Below are positions 1-5,402 of a stretch of DNA of 6,472 nucleotides, in pieces. The stretch covers positions 22,613-29,084 of the forward strand of contig DCTE01000122.1 of assembly GCA_002329405.1 (NCBI GenBank). Reading direction: 5' to 3'. The position numbers were made by a program, and so were the translations under genes. Each line of letters opens with the position of its first letter. Positions within the stretch are counted from its first letter, which is position 1. Source of the DNA: Ruminococcaceae bacterium UBA1448 (GTDB taxonomy: Bacteria; Bacillota; Clostridia; Oscillospirales; Ruminococcaceae). Below the pieces are notes generated by a model. That model worked only from the letters and a program-made list of their open reading frames with translations, searched no databases and had not been told where the DNA came from.

Positions 1-2037
1 GTACTGTGCGGCATATCCGACTTCCACCCCACCGGCGTCCGAACTGTCGACACCGCCAAGGCCGGCTTCCTGCGCGGCCTCGGTCGGATAGATAGCGATG
101 AGCTCTACCGCACTGTCCCCCATCATCGAAAGGTCTGTCTCCCACACGCTTCCCAGTGCAACCGAATTGTCGATGATGAATTTAAGCCCGATGTTTTCAC
201 TGTACCACATGCTGTAGGTGGTCTCCGGTTCCCCATTGCTCTGGAAGCTCTGGATAATCTGATCAATCTCCTCCCTGCCTGCCCCGTCGCCCTTGGGGAA
301 GGCGCCCAGCAGGCTGTAGCAGCCAAAAGGATTGTTCCCCTGCATCGTCGCATAGATCATTTCCATCGAAACGCCGTCTGTATCTGTCCCCTCGAAATAG
401 ATCTGATACGCCTCCTGGTCCCCGATGCTGGCATAGCCGGAGGACAGGATGGTATAATCCGGCACTTCAAACCCTTCCATCAGGGCAGCCACAATCGCCT
501 GCTGGTTGTCCTCTACATCTGAAAGGGAGTAGATCGGGAACCCGATGTTCCAGATAAAGCTGGTCGTGACCGCACAGCCCCTGTCCTCATTCATAAAGCT
601 GAACCCATCCGAACTTACCACATAGTCCGCAGGGATATCAATACTGGCGTTGAGGGCACCAAGGTCCCTGGTCTGCATCTGAGCAGCAGGGACAGACGGG
701 CTGGAAGATGATGGTTCGGACGAAGGGAGTGGCATTTCACCCGAGGTGCTGCTGTCCGGCGGAGTCCCGGTGCCGATATCGCCGGTACTGATTCCCCCGG
801 TTCCGGCCCCTCCGCCGCCACCGCCGGCCGTCGTGGTTTTCCCGCCGCCGGAGAGCGCGATAGGCAGGATGATGCACAGTGCGAGGACAGCCACCAGCCC
901 GCCGCCGGAAACCCCGGCAATGACGGGATTGGCCTTCACCCAGGCGGTAAACCTGGAAATAGGGCCCGGCCTGGGCGGCTCCGCGCCCTCCCCGCCGTAC
1001 ACCGTCTGGCCAAAGGACTGGCCAAAGGAGGAAGCCTGGGTCCGCTCACTGATGCTGGCGGCGACCTGTTCCTGTACCGGGGCTTTACCGGTCAAAGCGC
1101 GGAGAAAGGCACCCATATTGGAGAAACGGTCTTCCGTCTTCACGGCCAGTGCCTTCAAAATTGCCTGCTCGACATTTTTCGGGATATGGACTCCCAGCTC
1201 TGACGGCGTTTTCATGGTATCCCCGCGGATCCGCTCCACAGAATCCGGCGGCAGAACCCCGGTGATGCAGCGGTAGAGGGTGGCGCCCATCGCGTAAACA
1301 TCCGTCCAGGGGCCCTGGTTGCCGTGGCTGGAGTACTGTTCCTCGGGGGCGTAACCGTGTTTGAGGATGACCGACACGCTCTTGCCGTCCCCCAGCGCAA
1401 ACCTTGCGGCGCCGAAATCCAGCAGTCGGCTTTCCCCCCGGGAGGTGATGTAGATGTTGTCCGGGCTGATATCCCGGTGCAGCAGATTGAGCGCATGCAC
1501 CTGGATCAGTGCCTCCATGATGGGCTGGAGGATGGTCAGTGCCTGTGCATACGGGATTTTGTCCCCCTGGTCTTTCAGATACGCCTTAAGGCTCATCCCG
1601 TCGATATATTCCATCACAAAATAGGCGGTACTGTTTTCCTTGAAGTAATTCTGCACCGAAACAATATTGGGGGTATTTTGCAGCCTGGCAAGGATTTTTG
1701 CTTCGTCCAGAAAACGCTCCATGCCGTACTGATAATCCTCTTCCACCCGTCCGGTGAGTGTGACATTGTACCGGTCCGCACTCCGGGTGACAATAGAGGA
1801 GGGCATATATTCCTTGATGGCGACCTTGATCTCCAGCGTCAGGTCAAAGGCCAGATAGGTGATCCCAAAGCCGCCGATTCCCAGCACCTTCCCCAGCATA
1901 TACCGTCCGTTGAGCAGCGTCCCCAGCGGCAGGGCGAGATAGGGCTGTTCCTCGTTTTCATTGAACCCGCAATGCGGGCAGATGCTGCCCGGCTCTTTTT
2001 CCTGAAAGCAGCCATAGCAAAGGCGTTCCGGATTCAT
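1..2037 (-). CDS. Transmembrane Ser/Thr protein kinase with N-terminal zinc ribbon and extracytoplasmic sensor region (C-terminus cut by window edge)
   Basis: A Hanks-type kinase that should phosphorylate Ser/Thr on cytoplasmic targets. The 679 residues in the window run without a stop to the left edge, so the C-terminus is missing. Residues 7-23 hold two CxxC pairs (CYGC, CPHC), a zinc-ribbon-like head. The kinase domain spans about 45-315: glycine-rich loop LGIGGFGITY (52-61), VAIK lysine K75, helix-C glutamate E112, HRD D189 with N194, DFG D207 and APE at 230-232. All catalytic residues are present. A juxtamembrane stretch (320-370) holds a doubled FGQ motif and GQTVYG. One TM segment (about 372-395) leads to a Gly/Ser/Thr/Pro-rich linker (397-452) and an outer region from about 455. 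Cysteines C488 and C573 in that region could form a disulfide. Residues 458-600 end in an 'IDQIIQSF' pattern reminiscent of PsbP/DcrB-like folds, which is a guess. The start is set by AGGAGG 7 nt upstream and an ATGA overlap with the preceding gene. Confidence 0.95.
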   Translation of the reverse strand, partial: MNPERLCYGCFQEKEPGSICPHCGFNENEEQPYLALPLGTLLNGRYMLGKVLGIGGFGITYLAFDLTLEIKVAIKEYMPSSIVTRSADRYNVTLTGRVEEDYQYGMERFLDEAKILARLQNTPNIVSVQNYFKENSTAYFVMEYIDGMSLKAYLKDQGDKIPYAQALTILQPIMEALIQVHALNLLHRDISPDNIYITSRGESRLLDFGAARFALGDGKSVSVILKHGYAPEEQYSSHGNQGPWTDVYAMGATLYRCITGVLPPDSVERIRGDTMKTPSELGVHIPKNVEQAILKALAVKTEDRFSNMGAFLRALTGKAPVQEQVAASISERTQASSFGQSFGQTVYGGEGAEPPRPGPISRFTAWVKANPVIAGVSGGGLVAVLALCIILPIALSGGGKTTTAGGGGGGAGTGGISTGDIGTGTPPDSSTSGEMPLPSSEPSSSSPSVPAAQMQTRDLGALNASIDIPADYVVSSDGFSFMNEDRGCAVTTSFIWNIGFPIYSLSDVEDNQQAIVAALMEGFEVPDYTILSSGYASIGDQEAYQIYFEGTDTDGVSMEMIYATMQGNNPFGCYSLLGAFPKGDGAGREEIDQIIQSFQSNGEPETTYSMWYSENIGLKFIIDNSVALGSVWETDLSMMGDSAVELIAIYPTEAAQEAGLGGVDSSDAGGVEVGYAAQY
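1006..1029 (-). repeat. 12-nt perfect tandem duplication in the kinase juxtamembrane region
   Basis: CTGGCCAAAGGA occurs twice in a row on the plus strand. On the coding strand it gives a doubled S/T-adjacent FGQ motif (SSFGQSFGQTVYG, residues 337-349), between the kinase domain and the TM segment. Confidence 0.8.
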
Positions 2038-2366
2038 GCCTCCGCCTCCTCCCTTTCTGCCAGCACCCACAGATCTTCCGCAATCTGGCGCACCCGGTCC
2101 GCATGCCGCAAGACCAGTGCTTCCAGCCATTTCTGTGCGCTGCCGGCTTTTAAAAACTCGATCTGGATTTCCAAAGGCTCCACGTAAAAATCCCCGGCGT
2201 AGGCCACCGCCCCCTCGCCCACTTTCAAGGGGGGGATTCCCGGGACCTGATGCAGCGCGCCGTCCGCGGTGAGATGGAAAGCGGCCGACGGCTGCCGGCC
2301 CGCGGCGTCTTTATCATCAAACGCCTGCTGAAGCCTGCCGTACTTTAAACAATATCTGTCTGTCAT
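2034..2366 (-). CDS. Small protein of unknown function, coupled to the kinase gene
   Basis: I do not recognise this 110-residue protein. It has no signal peptide or TM segment, so it is probably cytoplasmic. The first 60 or so residues look like a mixed strand/loop region with a PGIPPLKVGEG stretch. Residues 65-110 look strongly helical and charged, ending in an acidic tail (EREEAEA). The only cysteine is C6, so no metal site is evident. Its stop overlaps the kinase start (ATGA), which predicts translational coupling, and it starts 6 nt after the protease-FHA stop. AAAGGAG (2376-2382) lies 9 nt before the chosen ATG. A second ATG at 2370-2368 is nearer the ribosome site but is out of frame and stops after 17 codons. 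The operon position and the coupling argue that it is a real gene. A role as kinase adaptor or regulator is only inference from position. Confidence 0.8.
   Translation of the reverse strand: MTDRYCLKYGRLQQAFDDKDAAGRQPSAAFHLTADGALHQVPGIPPLKVGEGAVAYAGDFYVEPLEIQIEFLKAGSAQKWLEALVLRHADRVRQIAEDLWVLAEREEAEA
2045..2053 (-). promoter_or_regulatory. Ribosome binding site of the kinase gene
   Basis: GGGAGGAGG on the minus strand, 7 nt before ATG 2037, embedded in the codons for the acidic tail of the 110-aa protein. Together with the ATGA overlap it predicts efficient coupled translation. Confidence 0.8.
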
Positions 2367-2372
2367 ACATGG

Positions 2373-3689
2373 TTACTCCTTTGTCACAACAAACCTGTTG
2401 GCATTGTCGCACAGGTAGAAGGTATCACCCGCCGACAGCTTTTCAGCCACATTGGCCGTCAGCTTTTTGCCGTTGCCCAGGAAGGTGCCGTAGGAGGAGC
2501 CGAGGTCGGTGATCAGGAAGCAGTCTTCATTTGGGTCATAAACCACCTGGCAATGCCGCCCGCTGATGCCGGGCGTGTTTTTATCAAACACGATGTTGCA
2601 GGCCGACGGGTCACGGCCGATGACGACCTTCCCTTTCAGCAGGTCGAACTTCTGCCCGGCGTATTTCCCCGTCACGCCGCGCAGTACGGCAAATTTTCCT
2701 ACCGGGCCGCGGCCTTTTGCGGCCGGATTTTTCTGGCCCCCGGCCCCTGCGGCGGCAAAAGCCGCCCCGCCTTTTCTCGTGCTGAGCACCAGCAGCATGA
2801 CGCTGCCTGCCAGTGCCAGGACACCCAAAGGCAGGAATACAAACGCAAACCATCCGGGCACCCAGCCAAGCCCGCCTGCCATCGTATATCCGATTCTTTC
2901 CTGATCGAGGATTTTGGTCAGCTCATCAATGATGATCGCGTAGTTCATCCCCAGCGAAAGCCCGGTTTCCGCGTCAATCGCCCCGGAGGCATTGATCCCG
3001 ATGACCCGGCCGTCCTCATCGACCAGCGGGCCGCCAGAGTTGCCCGGCGCAATGGAGACATCCATCTGGAACGCTTCATAGGTCGCCCATGCGGCACTCA
3101 CCCGGTTGCTGATAATCCCCTTGGTGATGGTCACGTCGTTCAGGTCAAAGGCCGGGAGCGTCTGCCTGCTGGAGGAATCCCCGGGGTATCCCAGTGCGTA
3201 AGCGGTCTCGCTCATCTTGACCGAATCGGACGGCTGCAAGGTAAGGGCAATCCGCTTGGTCGTGGGGGTCGGCAGCTTGAGGATGGCGATATCCTTTTCC
3301 GTCTGCGGGGAATAGTAGACCACCTCTACCTGGACAAAATCATTCTCTGCGGCGGAATAGTACACCTGAACCATGCCCGCCACATTGTCATACGTCCTGG
3401 GGTAGGCATACGCTGCCTCCACCACATGCCCGTTGGTGACGATGTACTGGACCGGCTCGCCCGGTTTCCCGACCGCCCATCCGGTCCCCGTCCCGCCCAG
3501 CTGTTCGACGGTGCCGTCCTCGTTGTATACGGTTGCCGTCGCGTAGACCAGGACGACCCCCTGGCGCGCCTCATATGGTTCGATGCTGCCGCCCCCGAAG
3601 AGCCCGAATATGCCGAATACAAGGCCGATTAGCCCGGCCACAAACAGCGCAATGGCGGCGATTTGCTTTCCGGTTGATTTTTTATCCAT
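2373..3689 (-). CDS. Membrane HtrA/trypsin-like serine protease fused to a cytoplasmic FHA domain
   Basis: A 438-residue two-pass membrane protein. TM1 is about residues 9-31. Residues 44-262 form a trypsin-like (S1C/HtrA-type) protease domain with a complete triad: H88 in TNGHVV, D133 in KDIAIL and S218 in APGNSGGP. TM2 (about 279-303) is followed by the positive RKGG stop-transfer and an Ala/Gly-rich linker. A C-terminal FHA domain (about 332-436) carries GRD (358-360), SGRH (376-379) and the DLGSSYGTFLGNG region (395-407), the usual phosphothreonine-binding signature. Charge distribution predicts the protease outside and the FHA domain inside. There is no PDZ domain, unlike classical DegP/HtrA, so its control is likely different. 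The start ATG overlaps the phosphatase stop by one base (TAATG), and GGGGAGG lies 7 nt upstream within the phosphatase gene. The substrate is unknown. A signalling or scaffold role is possible, but the triad looks intact. Confidence 0.93.
   Translation of the reverse strand: MDKKSTGKQIAAIALFVAGLIGLVFGIFGLFGGGSIEPYEARQGVVLVYATATVYNEDGTVEQLGGTGTGWAVGKPGEPVQYIVTNGHVVEAAYAYPRTYDNVAGMVQVYYSAAENDFVQVEVVYYSPQTEKDIAILKLPTPTTKRIALTLQPSDSVKMSETAYALGYPGDSSSRQTLPAFDLNDVTITKGIISNRVSAAWATYEAFQMDVSIAPGNSGGPLVDEDGRVIGINASGAIDAETGLSLGMNYAIIIDELTKILDQERIGYTMAGGLGWVPGWFAFVFLPLGVLALAGSVMLLVLSTRKGGAAFAAAGAGGQKNPAAKGRGPVGKFAVLRGVTGKYAGQKFDLLKGKVVIGRDPSACNIVFDKNTPGISGRHCQVVYDPNEDCFLITDLGSSYGTFLGNGKKLTANVAEKLSAGDTFYLCDNANRFVVTKE
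2376..2382 (-). promoter_or_regulatory. Ribosome binding site of the 110-aa gene
   Basis: AAAGGAG on the minus strand, directly before the protease-FHA stop codon. It is 9 nt from the in-frame ATG at 2366 and 5 nt from an out-of-frame ATG at 2370 that leads to a 17-codon dead end. The competing ATG may lower expression of the small protein. Confidence 0.7.
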
Positions 3690-4642
3690 TATTGTTCCTC
3701 CCCTTTGCCATGGTATTTCAAAACGATTGCCGTATAATTATCCTGGTTCGGCTTCCCCGCCGCCAGGATTTCCTGTTCCAGCCTGTCGCAGCACGCCTGC
3801 GGCGGCAGGGCCATCGCCTCGCGGATCTGTCTGAGGGTCAGGGTATCGCTCACCCCGTCCGAGCAGAGCAGCAGGGCGTCTTCCGGCTGCAGGGCAAACG
3901 GCATGCAGGTACAGTCGCAGCTGACGTCCTCTTTCCCGATGTATTCCGACAAAGCACCCGCCTGCGGGTCTGTAAAGGCCTCCCCGACCGGGAACGCACC
4001 GTCCAACGCGCGCAGGACCAGGTCGTTTTTGAACTCCTGCCGGACGTTCAGCGCATAGAGCTTCTCCTCCCGCAGCAAAAACAGGTCGCTGTCGCCCACA
4101 CACCAGAAAGAGAGCGATTTTCCTCTGAGCAGTGCCGCCACCAGCGTGGTGCCGCCATGCCCGCGGAACTGCTGGTAGACCCGCCTGCTCCGCTGCCGCA
4201 CCCATTCCGGCACATCGGCGTCGTCTTCCCATGGGAAGAGGCCGATCATATCCGCCGCCGTCTGCGCGGCGATCATGCCGCCCTCGGCCAGGCCGCCCAT
4301 CCCGTCGCAGAGCACCGCCAGCAGGCCGTCGGCCTCAAGGCGTTCGAGGCGGGAGATCCCAAAGGCGTCCTGCTGTTCTTCCCGGCTGCCAATCCCCTGG
4401 AGGTTGGCAAGCTCCAAAACCGGCAGCGGGACCGGCTTTTCGGTGGTCTCGGTAACCGGATGCTGGTTATCCTCTTGTGTTTCCATTTTTTCTTTTCGCT
4501 TATTCCTTTTCCTTTTTCCAACCAGGACCAGAATCAGCAGAAGTACCAGCACAAGCCCGGCACCGGCCGCAATGGCCATCCACATTCGGAGGAAGCCATC
4601 CTGAAACAGCGGCTGGTCCAGCCACGCAAATACACCTTCCAT
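3689..4642 (-). CDS. Membrane-anchored PP2C-family Ser/Thr protein phosphatase
   Basis: A 317-residue metal-dependent phosphatase that should remove phosphates placed by the kinase encoded downstream. A short N-terminus (1-20) precedes one TM segment (about 21-41). The strongly positive KRKRNKRK then fixes the catalytic domain in the cytoplasm. The PP2C domain is about residues 78-310. Its motifs appear in order: GIGSREEQQDAF (metal ligand D92), VLCDGMGG (D113), GGTTLVAALL (163-172), VGDSDLFLL (D184), LLCSDGVSDTL (D262) and NQDNYTAIVL (D301, N302). The metal-binding aspartates are all there, so activity is expected. The size fits a bacterial PP2C domain of about 230-250 residues plus an anchor. 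It starts 3 nt after the FHA gene stop, with AAAGAGGA 7 nt before the ATG. The membrane anchor is less usual than the soluble PrpC/Stp form and would place the enzyme next to the TM kinase and the TM protease-FHA protein. Confidence 0.95.
   Translation of the reverse strand: MEGVFAWLDQPLFQDGFLRMWMAIAAGAGLVLVLLLILVLVGKRKRNKRKEKMETQEDNQHPVTETTEKPVPLPVLELANLQGIGSREEQQDAFGISRLERLEADGLLAVLCDGMGGLAEGGMIAAQTAADMIGLFPWEDDADVPEWVRQRSRRVYQQFRGHGGTTLVAALLRGKSLSFWCVGDSDLFLLREEKLYALNVRQEFKNDLVLRALDGAFPVGEAFTDPQAGALSEYIGKEDVSCDCTCMPFALQPEDALLLCSDGVSDTLTLRQIREAMALPPQACCDRLEQEILAAGKPNQDNYTAIVLKYHGKGEEQ
3697..3703 (-). promoter_or_regulatory. Ribosome binding site of the protease-FHA gene
   Basis: GGGGAGG on the minus strand, 7 nt before ATG 3689 and inside the phosphatase gene, just before its TAATG stop/start overlap. 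Confidence 0.8.
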
Positions 4643-4645
4643 CCA

Positions 4646-5185
4646 TCATTCCTCTTTCCATTGGAACTTTTCACCGCACAATGGCAGGAACACCAGCTGG
4701 CTTCTCCCCACCTCGATCACATCATAGGCGTTCAGCGGGCGGACCATCTCCACCTGTTCATCGTTGCAATAGGTGATCCCCCGGCCCTGTCCGGGAGAGA
4801 GGGAAAAGGTGTTGTGCTTGACGTCATATGTAACCAGCGCGTGGCTTTCCCTGGAGACGGTGTCGTCGTCCGCCAGCGCCACATCCATTGCCGCCGCACG
4901 TCCGATAAAGTTCCGCCCGGCCACCAGCCTGTAATCGGCGCCGCGGTGCGGCCCGGAGATACATACCAGAAAGCCGACCGCCGGGTCAATCCCGATCTTC
5001 TTTTTGATAATCCCGACCGTCTTACCGCGGTCGGTATCGGGCGCCGCGTTCCCCGGGACAGCGGCTACCGTCTTGCCGACCGTACCGACCGCCACCGTCT
5101 TGCCGACCCCTGCGCCCTCCTGGCAGTAAGGGCAGCTTTCAAACCGGTTCTCATCATAAAAATGGCCGTTGTCACACTGTTTCAT
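4646..5185 (-). CDS. Cytoplasmic FHA-domain protein with zinc-ribbon-like N-terminus and GKTV motifs
   Basis: A 179-residue phosphothreonine reader and the first gene of the operon. Residues 4-21 (C4, H8, C18, C21; 'CDNGHFY' then 'CPYC') look like a small zinc-binding element. A flexible linker contains GKTV three times (28-31, 37-40, 54-57). The FHA domain is about 72-170, with IGR (94-96), SRESH (111-115) and an asparagine at 141. There is no TM segment. By analogy with GarA/OdhI (N-terminal phosphothreonine segment plus C-terminal FHA), the GKTV threonines could be kinase targets that bind an FHA domain in cis or trans; this is inference. The frame stays open upstream to a GTG at 5335, but I chose ATG 5185 because AGGAGG lies 8 nt before it, the family normally starts at this Cys/His element, and the extension would translate the intergenic hairpin. 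Confidence 0.92.
   Translation of the reverse strand: MKQCDNGHFYDENRFESCPYCQEGAGVGKTVAVGTVGKTVAAVPGNAAPDTDRGKTVGIIKKKIGIDPAVGFLVCISGPHRGADYRLVAGRNFIGRAAAMDVALADDDTVSRESHALVTYDVKHNTFSLSPGQGRGITYCNDEQVEMVRPLNAYDVIEVGRSQLVFLPLCGEKFQWKEE
4650..4657 (-). promoter_or_regulatory. Ribosome binding site of the PP2C gene
   Basis: AAAGAGGA on the minus strand, 7 nt before ATG 4642, inside the end of the FHA gene. Out-of-frame ATGs at 4649 and 4646 lie between the site and the start, so the order reads ATGATGGATG. Only the last ATG opens the phosphatase frame. Confidence 0.75.
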
Positions 5186-5193
5186 CTTATATT

Positions 5194-5199
5194 CCTCCT
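5194..5199 (-). promoter_or_regulatory. Ribosome binding site that sets the FHA gene start
   Basis: AGGAGG on the minus strand, 8 nt before ATG 5185. It is the strongest argument for the 179-residue form over the longer GTG-started frame. Confidence 0.88.
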
Positions 5200-5284
5200 G
5201 TAAAATATTGACTATGAAGGGATGGGGCGGCACTCTTCCTCTGGCACAGGGACGGCCCATCCCGCAGTTATTCCCGGATACACA

Positions 5285-5316
5285 AAGAAGGAGATGTCGT
5301 TTTGCACCTCCTTCTT
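5285..5316 (-). terminator. Possible rho-independent terminator or leader hairpin
   Basis: On the minus strand, arms 5316-5305 and 5296-5285 pair over 12 bp around an 8-nt loop (CAAAACGA). One pair is G-U in minus-strand RNA, and the same position is an A-C mismatch in plus-strand RNA, which supports minus-strand transcription. It lies 86 nt after the SLH stop. The following run is UUCUUUGUG, a weak U tract, so it may terminate the SLH gene poorly or act as a structured leader of the operon. Confidence 0.45.
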
Positions 5317-5402
5317 CATCGCCTTTAACCATCACGGGTCAAAACCCCTGCTGGACCGGCACGCAAGGAGAGACCGGCCGTGCCACGCCCTTTTGGGTAT
5401 TT

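Larger units (their letters stand above)
1..5185 (-). other. Predicted five-gene phosphosignalling operon: FHA, PP2C, protease-FHA, 110-aa protein, kinase
   Basis: All five genes share a strand, and the junctions are a 3-nt gap, a 1-nt overlap, a 6-nt gap and a 4-nt overlap, each with its own ribosome site. No hairpin or promoter room exists inside. The gene set covers writing, erasing and reading of phosphothreonine. Whether transcription continues past the left edge cannot be seen. Confidence 0.85.
5186..5402. other. Intergenic gap between the SLH gene and the signalling operon
   Basis: These 217 bases hold no gene I can support. They contain the ribosome site of the FHA gene at the left end, a 12-bp hairpin at 5285-5316, and a weaker inverted repeat GGCACG/CGTGCC (5358-5363 with 5379-5384). 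The operon promoter would be expected here. TTGACC (minus strand, near 5339-5344) resembles a -35 box but has no good -10 at proper spacing, so I do not call a promoter. Confidence 0.7.

Noticed and set aside
1324..2187. 287-codon plus-strand open frame
   Set aside because: It is antisense to the kinase domain, whose catalytic motifs are all intact on the minus strand.
2553..3632. 359-codon plus-strand open frame
   Set aside because: It is an antisense shadow of the protease-FHA gene, with low-complexity, Arg/Gly/Pro-rich content and no domain.
3533..5203. 556-codon open frame on the plus strand
   Set aside because: It lies antisense across the phosphatase, the FHA gene and part of the protease gene, all of which have clear domain motifs. 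Its translation is rich in Arg, Pro and His with no recognisable domain, and I see no suitable ribosome site. GC-rich coding DNA often leaves an antisense frame free of stops.
5186..5335. Fifty-residue N-terminal extension of the FHA protein from a GTG start
   Set aside because: It would translate the hairpin region and lacks family character. AGGAGG at 5194-5199 and the Cys/His start of the domain support ATG 5185.
5325..5344. TTGACC as a -35 promoter element for the operon
   Set aside because: No convincing -10 box lies 16-18 nt downstream, so a promoter call would be guesswork.
5358..5384. GGCACG/CGTGCC inverted repeat as terminator
   Set aside because: The stem is only 6 bp with a 15-nt loop, and no U tract follows it on the minus strand.
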